From Maribacter sp. (GTDB lineage Bacteria; Bacteroidota; Bacteroidia; Flavobacteriales; Flavobacteriaceae), in NCBI GenBank assembly GCA_020629415.1, contig JAHDDL010000007.1, positions 64,290-111,574 of the forward strand: a stretch of DNA of 47,285 bases. The letters are read 5' to 3'. A program made the position numbers and the translations under genes. The first letter of the stretch is position 1. Each line of letters starts with the position of its first letter. This document shows, piece after piece, positions 1 to 10,767 of this stretch. The notes beneath the pieces are model-generated. The model was not told where the DNA came from and did no database searches. It saw only the letters and a list, made by a program, of their open reading frames with translations.

Positions 1-419
1 CCCGCCGCTTTCAATTTTTTTATACCATTACCGGCTACTTTTTCATGAGGGTCCTTTAACCCAATGACAACCTTAGGTATTCCCATTCTTACGATTAAAT
101 CCGCACAAGGTGGGGTTTTGCCATAATGAGAGCAAGGTTCTAAGGTTACATAAATAGTAGCATTTTTGAGTAGCGTACTGTCTTTTACCGAGTTTATAGC
201 ATTCACCTCGGCATGTGAACCACCATAAGCACTGGTAAACCCTTCACCAATAATTGTGTCATTATACACAATTACTGCACCTACCATGGGGTTGGGCGCT
301 GTAGTACCCAATCCGTTTTTTGCAATTTCAATACACCGTTGCATATATCTCTCATCTGCAGAAAATGCCTTTGATTGAGATGGTATTGTATTTGTAGAAT
401 CAAGATTATTAATGGACAT
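1..419 (-). CDS. ribD: RibD, riboflavin biosynthesis deaminase/reductase (5' part only)
   Basis: Bifunctional pyrimidine deaminase/reductase of riboflavin synthesis. Only the N-terminal deaminase domain (about 139 codons) is inside the window; the gene runs off the left edge. The zinc-site signature is complete: [10 protein letters not shown] supplies His and the catalytic Glu, and [15 protein letters not shown] supplies the two Cys ligands. An early [11 protein letters not shown] stretch is also typical. I chose the ATG at 417-419; a second ATG at 342-344, just before [10 protein letters not shown], would also leave an intact domain. The gene is divergent from the GNAT gene at 497, and a TAnnTTTG element lies 42 bases upstream of the start. 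The reductase half cannot be judged. Confidence 0.93.
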   Translation of the reverse strand, partial: MSINNLDSTNTIPSQSKAFSADERYMQRCIEIAKNGLGTTAPNPMVGAVIVYNDTIIGEGFTSAYGGSHAEVNAINSVKDSTLLKNATIYVTLEPCSHYGKTPPCADLIVRMGIPKVVIGLKDPHEKVAGNGIKKLKAA

Positions 420-460
420 CAAACTTTACCTTTATACGCATATCACGTATCTTCACACCT

Positions 461-468
461 CAAAAATA
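461..468 (-). promoter_or_regulatory. Bacteroidota -7 element for ribD
   Basis: On the minus strand the bases read TATTTTTG, an exact match to the TAnnTTTG element of Bacteroidota promoters. It sits 42 bases upstream of the ribD start. No clear -33 TTG is seen at the usual spacing. Confidence 0.45.
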
Positions 469-496
469 GTACTTTAAAACCTATTGCATAGTTCAT

Positions 497-982
497 ATGG
501 AAAATGTCGTGATACGTGAAATTAAAAAGGAAGATAACCCGCAAGTTGCTAGGGTAATACGGCAGGTGTTGGAAGATTTGGGAGTGCCAAAAGTGGGCAC
601 GGCCTATGAAGACCCTTCATTGGATAACATGTATGAGCATTATAATAAACCCAAGGCCACTTATTTTGTGATCGAAGAAAATGGTTCAATTTTAGGCTGT
701 GCCGGTGTTGCACAACTAGATAATTACAACGGTAATGTTTGTGAGCTTCAGAAAATGTACTTTTTGCAAGAAGCAAGAGGCAAAGGGGCAGGTCATAAAA
801 TGATCAATGTATGTTTGGATAAAGCCAAGGAATATGGTTTTGATGCCTGTTATTTGGAGACAATGCCCTATATGGAAGCTGCACAAAAATTGTATAAGAA
901 AATGGGCTTTGAATATATAGATGCCCGTATGGGGGATACCGGTCATTATTCCTGTCCTGTATTTATGCTTAAAACATTGTAA
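497..982 (+). CDS. GNAT family N-acetyltransferase
   Basis: A 161-aa single-domain GNAT acetyltransferase, predicted to move an acetyl group from acetyl-CoA to an unidentified amine. The acetyl-CoA pyrophosphate loop is visible as ARGKGAG (about residues 94-100), after the strand CELQKMYF, and the fold ends with the common A-x-x-LYKKMGFEY motif. There is no signal peptide. It begins the rightward operon and its stop lies 2 bases before the prmC start, so it is probably cotranscribed with prmC. Neighbourhood does not identify the substrate; a protein or small-molecule target are both possible. Confidence 0.85.
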   Translation: MENVVIREIKKEDNPQVARVIRQVLEDLGVPKVGTAYEDPSLDNMYEHYNKPKATYFVIEENGSILGCAGVAQLDNYNGNVCELQKMYFLQEARGKGAGHKMINVCLDKAKEYGFDACYLETMPYMEAAQKLYKKMGFEYIDARMGDTGHYSCPVFMLKTL

Positions 983-984
983 TT

Positions 985-1850
985 GTGCTGTTAAAAGAGG
1001 TAAAGAATATTTTTCATGCAGAATTGGACGCTATCTATGGTAAAGATGAAGTAAACAGCTTTTTCTATCTACTTATTGAGCACTATTTTGAATTAGAGCG
1101 TTTTGTATTGGCGTTACAACCTAATCTTAATATAGAAAAAGAACAAGAGACTATCTTGTTTAAGGCGTTGTCCGAATTGAAGTTACATAAACCTATTCAA
1201 CATATTACAGGTATTGCCCATTTTATGGACTTAGATTTTAAGGTTAATAAGCATGTGTTGATACCTAGACCCGAAACCGAAGAATTGGTTCGGTGGATTT
1301 TGGATGATGTTAAAGAACTAAATCAATCTTTAACTATTTTAGACATGGGTACGGGTAGCGGTTGTATTCCTATTTCTTTAGATAAAAATCTGGCGGATGC
1401 TAAAGTGTATGCGTTGGACGTTTCGCCACAAGCCCTAGTGGTTGCTGAAGAAAACAATAGAACGCTTGGTGCAAATGTTACCTTTGTTAAGGCGGATATG
1501 TTGTCCTTACATTCTAAAACGGCAGCAAAAGAATTAGATCAAAAATTTGATATTATTATTTCCAATCCGCCATATGTACGCGAATTGGAAAAAGCAGAAA
1601 TGCAAAATAATGTAATAGACCATGAGCCAAGTTTGGCACTTTTTGTTCCAGATAAAGACCCGTTAAAGTTTTACAAGGCAGTTGTAAATTTTGCATCTGA
1701 ACACTTGAATAAAAATGGTTGTCTGTATTTGGAAATCAATCAGTATTTAGGAGAAGAAACTAAACAAATATTGCAAAAATCTAATTTTAGGACTATCGAA
1801 TTAAGACCAGATATGTTTGGTAATGACCGTATGATAAAAGGAATAAGAAA

Positions 1851-1854
<4 letters not shown>
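985..1854 (+). CDS. prmC: PrmC, release factor glutamine methyltransferase
   Basis: Methylates the GGQ glutamine of peptide chain release factors RF1 and RF2 using S-adenosylmethionine. The 289-aa length is normal. The SAM-binding motif D-M-G-T-G-S-G-C begins at about D120, and the catalytic N-P-P-Y motif, diagnostic of amide-N methyltransferases, is at N194-Y197. The helical N-terminal domain (residues 1-85) and the HIPRPETEE-like stretch IPRPETEELV are also present. The start is GTG at 985, which gives MLLKEVKNIF, the usual beginning of flavobacterial PrmC; no ATG lies nearby. It follows the GNAT gene by 2 bases and overlaps the next gene by 4 bases (ATGA). Confidence 0.95.
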
Positions 1855-4429
<2,575 letters not shown>

Positions 4430-4435
4430 ATCATT

Positions 4436-5674
4436 ATGGATATTTTTACAATAATTTCAGTACTTGTTTTTCTATCGGCAATTTTTGGATATATAAATGC
4501 CCGCTTTTTAAAACTACCCAATAGTATTGGCTTAATGTTGATTACAATTGTGTTTACTTTGGCTGTATTTGCTATTGGCTATGTAGACGATACGTTAATA
4601 AACGCAGAGCGTTACATTATTACACAGATAGATTTTAAAACGGTGCTGCTAGATATTATGTTGAGTTTCCTGTTATTTGCAGGGGCGCTTCATACCAATT
4701 TTGAACAGCTGAAAGTACAACGTTGGCCTATACTGGTATTCTCAACATTAGGTGTTTTGGTGTCTACCTTTTTAGTGGGGACCAGTATGTATTATTTGTT
4801 GCAGTTGTTGGGTATGCAGATCAATTTTATTTACTGTTTGTTATTTGGATCTCTTATATCACCAACAGATCCTATTGCCGTTTTGGGAATATTAAAAAAG
4901 GCCGGTGCACCAAAAAAGTTGGAAACCAAAATTGTGGGAGAATCATTGTTCAATGACGGGGTAGGGGTTGTTGTATTCTTAACGATATTTCAACTGGCAT
5001 CTGCAACAGAGGTAGCTGTATCTCCATTACATATTATAGAACTATTTGGGGTTGAGGTAATTGGCGGGTTGGCATTGGGTCTGACCCTAGGTTGGGGAAC
5101 GTATAAATTAATGCGATCCATTGACGATTATGATATAGAGGTAATCATAACATTGGCAACGGTAATGGTAGGTACATTGATAGCGCAGAAATTCCATTTA
5201 TCGGCACCTTTGGCAATGGTGGCTGCTGGTTTGGTAGTTGGTAACGACACCGTTCGCGATTCTGCCATGTCAGAGACCACGGAGACCTATGTAGATAAAT
5301 TTTGGGAGCTTTTAGATATTCTGTTGAATACCTTGTTATTTGTATTGATAGGGATGGAAATGCTGGTACTGACATTTAAAACAGAATATATTATTGCAGG
5401 TTTATTGGCAATTCCGCTAGTATTACTTTGTCGCTATCTTTCATTAATGCTTCCTATTAAATTCTTTGAAGAGAAATTGGATTTTGTGCCAAGGACCAAT
5501 TTGGTAATGACCTGGGGAGGATTGCGCGGTGGTATATCTATAGCATTGGCATTAGGTCTTTCAGATGACATGCATAGAGATGCTTTTTTAGTGATAACCT
5601 ACATAGTTGTGGTATTCTCGATAATAGGACAAGGCTTAACCGTTGAAAAATTGATTAAAAGTGTCGTAAAATGA
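4436..5674 (+). CDS. Na+/H+ antiporter, CPA1 (NhaP/NHE) family
   Basis: A 412-aa inner-membrane cation:proton antiporter with about 12 hydrophobic segments along its length. Family hallmarks are the S-P-T-D-P-I-A-V-L stretch (about residues 140-150) and the [10 protein letters not shown] motif that carries the ion-binding Asp. The C-terminal [15 protein letters not shown] stretch is also typical of the CPA1 group. It would export Na+ (or K+/Li+) against proton entry, a reasonable function for a marine bacterium, though the ion is not determined by sequence. It follows ligA by 6 bases, and its last 4 bases overlap the next gene. No cytoplasmic regulatory tail is present. Confidence 0.93.
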   Translation: MDIFTIISVLVFLSAIFGYINARFLKLPNSIGLMLITIVFTLAVFAIGYVDDTLINAERYIITQIDFKTVLLDIMLSFLLFAGALHTNFEQLKVQRWPILVFSTLGVLVSTFLVGTSMYYLLQLLGMQINFIYCLLFGSLISPTDPIAVLGILKKAGAPKKLETKIVGESLFNDGVGVVVFLTIFQLASATEVAVSPLHIIELFGVEVIGGLALGLTLGWGTYKLMRSIDDYDIEVIITLATVMVGTLIAQKFHLSAPLAMVAAGLVVGNDTVRDSAMSETTETYVDKFWELLDILLNTLLFVLIGMEMLVLTFKTEYIIAGLLAIPLVLLCRYLSLMLPIKFFEEKLDFVPRTNLVMTWGGLRGGISIALALGLSDDMHRDAFLVITYIVVVFSIIGQGLTVEKLIKSVVK

Positions 5675-5973
5675 TACCTAAGACCTATCTTGAATTTGAA
5701 AAGAGTTTGGAATTCACCAATGTGCCAAAAGACTGGTCAAACGGACTAAAAGCTGCATGGTACGATGCCAAAGGCGATTGGGAAGCTTCTCATAATATTG
5801 CCCAAGATATGCACAATGAACTTGGTAGTTGGTTGCATGCCTATTTGCACAGAAAAGAAGGTGATCGGTTTAATGCAGGATATTGGTATAGATTAGCGAA
5901 TAAAGAATATCCCACAATTACTTTAGACGAAGAGTTAAAGGTAATTGTGAAGTTTATCTTGATGAGCGGCTAG
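5671..5973 (+). CDS. conserved hypothetical protein, 100 aa
   Basis: A soluble 100-aa protein with no signal peptide or membrane segment. It is rich in Trp, Tyr and His ([18 protein letters not shown], then [13 protein letters not shown] and [13 protein letters not shown]). The spaced aromatic and His residues suggest a compact helical protein, but I do not recognise a catalytic motif. Similar small proteins occur in flavobacteria, as I recall, without an assigned function. It overlaps the antiporter gene by 4 bases, so it is very probably translated as part of that operon. The stop is TAG; the same frame stays open beyond it into the AraC-type remnant at 6034. Confidence 0.75.
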   Translation: MIPKTYLEFEKSLEFTNVPKDWSNGLKAAWYDAKGDWEASHNIAQDMHNELGSWLHAYLHRKEGDRFNAGYWYRLANKEYPTITLDEELKVIVKFILMSG

Positions 5974-6033
5974 AAAATTTCCTTTGATCAATTTTCATTT
6001 TGGTCTATAATTTTAGAAAATCGGCAAAGTTCC

Positions 6034-6333
6034 TTGAACGAAGATACAAGAACTTTGAAGTATGAAAGCAATGCAGAATATTATGCAAATCAATTAGGGA
6101 TAAGTGCAAAACGATTAAATCAGGTGCTTCAAGAAAAGTTGAACCCTACCGCAAAACAAGTGATACAGCAAAGACAGATAACAGAGGCTAAACGTAAACT
6201 CATCAGAAGCGAAATCACTACAAAGGAATTGGCTTTTGACCTAGGGTTTGAGTCCATAAGCAGTTTTTTCCGCTTTTTTAAAAGGAATGTGGGTGTTAGT
6301 CCAACCGCTTTCAAGGCTCAGCAAAAATCTTAA
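6034..6333 (+). pseudogene. AraC-family DNA-binding domain, probable gene remnant
   Basis: The 99-residue reading frame is a clear C-terminal AraC-type double helix-turn-helix: YYANQLGISAKRLNQVL is the first HTH and TTKELAFDLGFESISSFFR the second, followed by RFFKRNVGVSPTAFK. No sensor or dimerisation domain precedes it. The only usable start is a TTG at 6034 in poor context. The frame is open from the TAG at 5971-5973, and the residues encoded in between (F-S-F-W-S-I-I-L-E-N) look like the linker helix that normally precedes the HTH in this family. This suggests a decayed AraC regulator of which only the 3' part remains. It could still make a small DNA-binding protein. Confidence 0.6.
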
Positions 6334-6355
6334 AATATAAATCTGGAGCAAAAAA

Positions 6356-6382
6356 AATCGGAATTACTAAGTAATTCCGATT
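6356..6382 (-). terminator. terminator of the FAH-family gene
   Basis: Perfect 12-bp stem (6356-6367 with 6371-6382) and a 3-base loop. On the minus strand it is followed by a run of T, and it lies 21 bases after the stop of the gene ending at 6404. On the plus strand there is no T-run, so it probably serves the minus-strand gene only. Confidence 0.8.
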
Positions 6383-6403
6383 CTTATAATGCTATAAATG
6401 CAA

Positions 6404-7018
6404 CTAGATCATTTTAAAATCCAGAAGAATTTCTCCTTCTATGGAAGCCTGTAAATGGTCTCCTTTAAAAGTTTCACCTGCACCAACTGCTGGCGTACCG
6501 GTAAAAATCATGTCGCCCGGATTTAAGGTCATAAAAGTAGAAACAAAACTGATGATTTCGGCAAAGTTATAAATAATGTAACCGGTGTTACCAACTTGCT
6601 TCTTTTCACCATTGATGACTAAATCAAAGTTAATGTTATCCAATTCGGGAAAATCGGAAATAGGTTTAAAACCAGAAATAGGAGAAGCACCGTCAAAACC
6701 TTTGGCCAAAGCCCAAGGACCTTTCTTTTCTCTGCTGGCAGTAAGTACATCTTTTGCTGTATAGTCTATTCCAATACCTATTTCAGAAATGTATGAGTTT
6801 GCTTCCTCTACAGAAACATTTTTAGCGGTTTTACCGATTTTTACAACTAATTCTACCTCATAAATCAATTGATTGGTAATCGCAGGGAATTCAACATCCT
6901 TGCTATCCGTTACCAATGATGAATCTGGTTTTGTGAATATTAGTTGTACATCATTTTTTAAATCATCAATTTCAGATTTATCTAAAACATAGTTTTTGCC
7001 AATGCCTATAATTTTCAT
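6404..7018 (-). CDS. fumarylacetoacetate hydrolase (FAH) family protein
   Basis: A 204-aa member of the FAH superfamily. These metal-dependent enzymes cleave or decarboxylate beta-keto acids or act as acylpyruvate hydrolases. The opening KIIGIGKNY, the metal-binding EVELVVKIGK stretch (Glu-x-Glu, about residues 72-81), the GIDYTAKDV strand, the WALAKGFDGASPIS motif and the C-terminal PGDMIFTGTPAGVG-like stretch (GDMIFTGTPAVGAG) are all present. The length suits the short acylpyruvase/YcgM type rather than full FAH of tyrosine breakdown. It appears monocistronic, with its own terminator and a long upstream gap. The exact substrate is unknown. Confidence 0.9.
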   Translation of the reverse strand: MKIIGIGKNYVLDKSEIDDLKNDVQLIFTKPDSSLVTDSKDVEFPAITNQLIYEVELVVKIGKTAKNVSVEEANSYISEIGIGIDYTAKDVLTASREKKGPWALAKGFDGASPISGFKPISDFPELDNINFDLVINGEKKQVGNTGYIIYNFAEIISFVSTFMTLNPGDMIFTGTPAVGAGETFKGDHLQASIEGEILLDFKMI

Positions 7019-7352
7019 TACTGTGGTGTTAGTATATTATTAATTTTGAAGTGAAATTAAACAATCTGGCGAGTATTATTTATTGTTTTAATTGAAATCA
7101 CATTAACATTACTTTTTGTTTAAAGATAAGGTGTATATGTTGTGATTAAGAATTGATATTTTTTAGTAAAAACAATAGCCAAATATTATTGTATTATCTG
7201 TTTATGATAAGCCATTTAAACATTGGTTATATTTTCTGTTCACTATAGATAATCAGATTTATACATGTTTTAAAAACACTATTTCAATTAAAGGATGAAG
7301 CGTTTTAATAAGCCGTTAAAGAATTACGGTTTGACCACAAGAAAGTTTTTTT

Positions 7353-7379
7353 AAAGGAGTAAGGGGAGTATACTCCTTT
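7353..7379. repeat. 9-bp inverted repeat
   Basis: The arms at 7353-7361 and 7371-7379 (AAAGGAGTA and TACTCCTTT) are perfectly complementary around a 9-base loop that itself contains GGGGAGTA. No T-run follows on either side, so it does not look like an ordinary terminator. Confidence 0.55.
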
Positions 7380-7471
7380 GGTGTTTAAATTAAACCGTTA
7401 GAATTTAAATTTAATTATGTCAAAATCTTTTTGAAGATAGTTGAATTCACATTAAAAAAATTACTACACGG

Positions 7472-7528
7472 ATACTTGGTAAGTATTTTGGATTTTGATT
7501 ACGTGTTAATTACGGTTATGTATTAACA
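7472..7528. repeat. two small tandem hairpins
   Basis: ATACTT/AAGTAT at 7472-7477 and 7481-7486 pair around a 3-base loop. TGTTAAT/ATTAACA at 7504-7510 and 7522-7528 pair around an 11-base loop. Each is weak alone; they are listed because they sit between two stronger inverted repeats in a gene-free interval. Confidence 0.35.
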
Positions 7529-7532
7529 TAAA

Positions 7533-7607
7533 AATTGCTGTAATAACTTTTTTTTCTGGTCCAGCTTTTAGAACTGACAACCAATTTTAAAGATTATTAC
7601 AGCAATT
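7533..7607. repeat. 14-bp perfect inverted repeat with 47-base interior
   Basis: AATTGCTGTAATAA at 7533-7546 is the exact reverse complement of 7594-7607. The interior holds an eight-T run and the short palindrome CTGGTCCAG (7556-7564). A 12-base palindrome, AATTCATGAATT (7608-7619), directly abuts the right arm. It could be a structured RNA or the remains of a small mobile element. No target-site duplication is evident. Confidence 0.6.
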
Positions 7608-7658
7608 AATTCATGAATTGGTAAACTTTTGGTTTTTACGACATTCAATCTGCTAATT

Positions 7659-7853
7659 TTAATAAAGTGTGCCTAAAACCTGGGTTTTTCTTTCAAAAAT
7701 CATCTCGCTGCCATTTTTCAATTCATTAGGCTTTTCTAAAGCATTCAACTTAAGGTTGTTTTTTATAGAATATTTCTTTTGTAAAAAATCTACTTGCATA
7801 ATATTGAGTTTAGAATGAGTAACTAATTTAATCATTAATTCATTGAAAATCAT
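7659..7853 (-). CDS. possible small hypothetical protein, 64 aa
   Basis: A 64-codon reading frame starting at ATG 7851-7853 and rich in Lys, Asn and Leu (it begins MIFNELMIKLVTHSKLN). There is no signal peptide, no recognisable motif and no clear ribosome-binding site. Its composition is close to what random AT-rich DNA gives, so it may not be a gene. It is listed because it is the longest frame in the 7019-8029 interval and ends just beyond the 14-bp inverted repeat. Confidence 0.25.
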   Translation of the reverse strand: MIFNELMIKLVTHSKLNIMQVDFLQKKYSIKNNLKLNALEKPNELKNGSEMIFERKTQVLGTLY

Positions 7854-7987
7854 TTAATTATGATAAAATTAAGTAATGTGAACTAAGAAATGCGAATATG
7901 ATTATTTTGGGAGGGATAAAATGCCAAACTAGTTTTTTAAAGGTGCTTTTTTTTGAGAATTTGCACTCAAAAAATACTGATTTAGAA

Positions 7988-8005
7988 AATTGTAAACCGA
8001 CAATT
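7988..8005 (-). terminator. weak terminator after GNAT gene
   Basis: AATTGT (7988-7993) and ACAATT (8000-8005) form a 6-bp stem with a 6-base loop. On the minus strand the stem is followed by a short T-rich stretch (TTCT). It lies 25 bases beyond the stop of the gene ending at 8030. Weak, but in the right place. Confidence 0.35.
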
Positions 8006-8029
8006 CTCCTTTTTAGGAATTATAATAGG

Positions 8030-8479
8030 TTATAATGACTTTTTAAAACAAACGCTATTTTCCATTTTTTCATATGGAGGATAGCTATCGGTAATAGTGT
8101 ATTTATTTTTTTTATACAGTGCAATGGCTTCCGGCTGGCGTAATCCGGTTTCAAGAACTGCAAAGGAGTAATTTAATTCTTTTGCCCATTCTTCTAATAC
8201 CAATAACACTTTTGAGGCAATACTTTTACCACGAAATTCTGGTTTTACGAACATACGCTTGATCTCAACGGAATTTGTATTGAACTTTTTAAAAGCGCCA
8301 CAGGCAACAGGTGTTTTGTCGGAATAAAAAACAACACAGTTTTTCAACGCATCAATACCGTTGAATTGTGCGTAAAAAGCATTTTCATCGCCATCACGTA
8401 ATGCCAAATCAGCATCGAGCAAAGCAACTAATTGCTTAAAGTTTTTATTATCACTAGAACAACGTTTATAGTAAAGCAT
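8030..8479 (-). CDS. GNAT family N-acetyltransferase
   Basis: A 149-aa acetyltransferase. The acetyl-CoA-binding region reads VEIKRMFVKPEFRGKSIASKVL, with the R-G-K-S-I-A loop in place of the usual R/Q-x-x-G-x-G/A. This is followed by a typical helix LEEWAKELNY, the strand FAVLETGLRQPEAIALYKK and a late Y-P-P-Y. These features resemble the GNAT subgroup often annotated in flavobacteria after cell-envelope genes. It is the last gene of a minus-strand set with the split 5'-nucleotidase, 14 bases downstream of it. The substrate is unknown. Confidence 0.85.
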   Translation of the reverse strand: MLYYKRCSSDNKNFKQLVALLDADLALRDGDENAFYAQFNGIDALKNCVVFYSDKTPVACGAFKKFNTNSVEIKRMFVKPEFRGKSIASKVLLVLEEWAKELNYSFAVLETGLRQPEAIALYKKNKYTITDSYPPYEKMENSVCFKKSL

Positions 8480-8493
8480 AATAGGTCTCTTTT

Positions 8494-9399
8494 TTAGACT
8501 TTAATAGTATAGCCATTTGCGTTAACAGTACTATTGTCAAAATAAAAGTCAATTCTACCTAGATTTACTCCAAAACACCCAACTTGATTTACAAGAATAT
8601 CACGCTCTACGGCATTACTAACTACAGTAGGTCGATCTAGAAAGGTGTGAGTGTGCCCACCAATGATTAAATCCGTGTATTTAGTTCTTTTGGCTAACTT
8701 TAAATCATCTGGTTTTTCAGTGCTGTATTCGTATCCTAAGTGAGACAGGCAAATGACCAAATTACACTTTTCTTCTTCTTTAAGTTTAGTTTCCATATCG
8801 GTAGCCAATTCATAGGGATCTAGAAAAACCGTTTCCTTGTAAAGTTGTTTAGTTACTAATCCATTCAATTTAATTCCTAATCCGTAAACGCCTACCTTAA
8901 TTCCGTCTTTTTCATATACTTTATAAGGCTGTGTCAATCCGTCTAAAACCGTATTCGAAAAATCATAATTAGCACTGATAAAATTAAACTTGGCATATGG
9001 CATTTGAGCCAATAGACCGTCAATACCATTATCAAAATCATGGTTTCCAATAGTGGTAGCGTCATAATTAAGCATGCTCATTAGTTTAAATTCTAACTCA
9101 CCGCCATAAAAGTTAAAATACGGTGTACCTTGAAAAATATCACCGGCATCAAAAAGAAAAGTATTCGGATTCTCTTTTCTAATGCTTTCTACCAAACCAG
9201 CTCTACGCGCCAAACCGCCTAAGCCTGGAAAATATGCATGATCGTTAGGGAAAGCGTCTACGTGACTGTGTACGTCATTAGTGTGTAAAATGGTAATGTG
9301 TTTTTTTGTGGCAACGTTGCAAGAATTTAAACTAAGTCCGCCCAAAGTCAATAAACCAGAGGTTGCAGCCGTATTTTTTATAAATTTTCTTCTTTCCAT
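8494..9399 (-). CDS. 5'-nucleotidase metallophosphatase domain protein (Tat lipoprotein)
   Basis: A 301-aa secreted metallophosphoesterase equal to the N-terminal half of UshA-type 5'-nucleotidases. The signal sequence carries a twin-arginine motif (ERRKFIK) and ends at LNSC, so it is probably exported folded by Tat and then lipidated. Metal-binding motifs in order are HTNDVHSH, D-A-G-D, the T-I-G-N-H-D-F stretch and G-G-H-T-H. The C-terminal nucleotide-binding domain is missing here and is encoded by the gene immediately upstream (9401-10186), with a 1-base gap. The two probably act together on extracytoplasmic nucleotides to release nucleosides and phosphate. Confidence 0.92.
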   Translation of the reverse strand: MERRKFIKNTAATSGLLTLGGLSLNSCNVATKKHITILHTNDVHSHVDAFPNDHAYFPGLGGLARRAGLVESIRKENPNTFLFDAGDIFQGTPYFNFYGGELEFKLMSMLNYDATTIGNHDFDNGIDGLLAQMPYAKFNFISANYDFSNTVLDGLTQPYKVYEKDGIKVGVYGLGIKLNGLVTKQLYKETVFLDPYELATDMETKLKEEEKCNLVICLSHLGYEYSTEKPDDLKLAKRTKYTDLIIGGHTHTFLDRPTVVSNAVERDILVNQVGCFGVNLGRIDFYFDNSTVNANGYTIKV

Positions 9400-9400
9400 T

Positions 9401-10186
9401 TTACTGTAATTGATAATATCTTAAATCTACTTTTGGGGCTAGGGTGTCCACTTTGCTAAAGAAATCTATCATGGCGTTTCTTATTTTATAATCAGTTTCC
9501 GTTTTGGAAATGGCATCTTTGAAAAAACCCATATTATCGCCACCGGTTACCAAATAATCTGATGTTGCCACATAATAAGATTTATTTTTAGCAATAGGTT
9601 TTCCGTCCACGGTGAAAGTATTGACCGTGTTATTTTTATTCAATATAAGCTGTGCGCCTGCAATGGGGTGCGCTCTTTTGGACTTTATTAGGTAATCAAC
9701 CATTTTCATTAGAGATTCGCCGTTTAATTCTACGACGACAACAGAGTTTTCAAAAGGCATTACCTCATAAGCCGTTCTGGAAGTTACGTTGCCTTTGGAG
9801 ATAACAGCGCGTATACCGCCATGGTTCAATAAAACCATATCTATATTATGGCCAGTTCGTTTCTTGAATATAGGATTGGTCTCACTTAGAACGATATCCG
9901 CCATTAAATTACCCGCTGTGGTGTTGAATTTTCCATCGGTTTTAGTAATAACAAAAGGTGCATAGGCCAACGTACTATCTAAAATGCTTTCTACTCTATC
10001 ATGATACGGCTGAATAAATTGCTGAATACTGTCAATAGAAGTATAATTTGTATCAACAGCTATTTGCTTGCCAGTCAGCTCAATGAGATGTTCCGGAGTA
10101 TTCTTGCAAGACGCTATAATTACAAATGTTATAAATATAACATAATGTTTTATATTTAAAATCTCAAAGTGTTTTAACTTCGCCAT
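9401..10186 (-). CDS. 5'-nucleotidase C-terminal domain lipoprotein
   Basis: A 261-aa lipoprotein (hydrophobic stretch ending in VIIASC) equal to the C-terminal, substrate-binding half of UshA-type 5'-nucleotidases. Diagnostic stretches are the N-H-G-G-I-R motif followed by TSRTAYEVMPFENSVVVVEL, and later TSDYLVTGGDNMGFF. It has no metallophosphatase motifs of its own. The partner catalytic domain is the next gene, so the enzyme is split into two adjacent secreted proteins. It is the first gene of the minus-strand set and is divergent from the gene at 10232; the 45-base gap between them carries an inverted repeat. Confidence 0.9.
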   Translation of the reverse strand: MAKLKHFEILNIKHYVIFITFVIIASCKNTPEHLIELTGKQIAVDTNYTSIDSIQQFIQPYHDRVESILDSTLAYAPFVITKTDGKFNTTAGNLMADIVLSETNPIFKKRTGHNIDMVLLNHGGIRAVISKGNVTSRTAYEVMPFENSVVVVELNGESLMKMVDYLIKSKRAHPIAGAQLILNKNNTVNTFTVDGKPIAKNKSYYVATSDYLVTGGDNMGFFKDAISKTETDYKIRNAMIDFFSKVDTLAPKVDLRYYQLQ

Positions 10187-10204
10187 ATAGTTGCGGGGAT
10201 ATTA

Positions 10205-10226
10205 TTTACATTTGTCTAAATGTAAA
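10205..10226. promoter_or_regulatory. 9-bp inverted repeat overlapping a -7 element
   Basis: TTTACATTT (10205-10213) and AAATGTAAA (10218-10226) are perfect inverted repeats separated by GTCT. The left arm overlaps TACATTTG (10207-10214), an exact TAnnTTTG promoter element for the gene starting at 10232. A dimeric repressor bound here would block that promoter. A leader hairpin is also possible, because the repeat ends 5 bases before the ATG. Confidence 0.5.
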
Positions 10227-10231
10227 AATAC

Positions 10232-10765
10232 ATGTTTTTAAAAGGAATTAAGGACAAGTTTAAGCGGAAATCAGGTCGCAAAATATTAAAACAGTTGGTG
10301 GCAACACCAGCTGCTGTAATGCGTGAGGGTAAAGGAATACGTTCTGTAGGTTGTATTGTGGATCTGGATAAATTTGAGAAATCTGAAGTGTTTTTTCAGT
10401 TTCAAGAAGAGTTTTCTTTACATCCAAATGCCGTAAAAATTATTGGATATAAACGTTTTTATGATAAAAACTCGCCATATGCCACTCCAGTTTTTTCAGA
10501 TAAAGATCTTGGATGGAACGGTGATATAGAAAACAGTTATGCCCTTGAATTTTTAGGACGTGAATATGATTTATTGGTAAATTATTATAACGAGGATAGC
10601 TTACTATTGAATTTAATGTCGGTAAAGACCAAGGCCCGTTTAAAAGTAGGTTTTACAGAAGTAGGGCCAACTTATAATGATTTAATGTTAGATACGCCTT
10701 TAAAGGACTTTCAAATATTTAAAAAAGAATTGAAAAAGTACTTGGGCATTTTTAAGGAGATTTAG
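10232..10765 (+). CDS. conserved hypothetical protein (DUF6913-like)
   Basis: A 177-aa soluble protein with a basic N-terminus (KDKFKRKSGRKILKQL) and no signal peptide. It contains SVGCIVDLDKFEKSEVFFQF and later NYYNEDSLLLNLMSVKTKARLKVGF. I recall such proteins directly before dapA in many flavobacteria under the name DUF6913, but this family assignment is from memory and its function is unknown. The start codon of dapA follows its stop by 2 bases, so the two are cotranscribed. A promoter-like TACATTTG lies 17 bases upstream of the start. Confidence 0.75.
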   Translation: MFLKGIKDKFKRKSGRKILKQLVATPAAVMREGKGIRSVGCIVDLDKFEKSEVFFQFQEEFSLHPNAVKIIGYKRFYDKNSPYATPVFSDKDLGWNGDIENSYALEFLGREYDLLVNYYNEDSLLLNLMSVKTKARLKVGFTEVGPTYNDLMLDTPLKDFQIFKKELKKYLGIFKEI

Positions 10766-10767
10766 TT

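Larger units (their letters stand above)
7019..7658. other. gene-poor AT-rich interval with several hairpins
   Basis: No convincing reading frame was found in these 640 bases. The half nearest the FAH gene presumably holds its promoter. The rest carries a series of inverted repeats listed separately (7353-7379, 7472-7486, 7504-7528 and 7533-7607). No tRNA-like cloverleaf and no transposase fragment was recognised. Confidence 0.6.

Noticed and set aside
5671..6333. single fused gene read through the TAG
   Set aside because: The 100-aa protein is a complete unit and I see no read-through signal; a remnant is simpler. Kept as a finding for checking.
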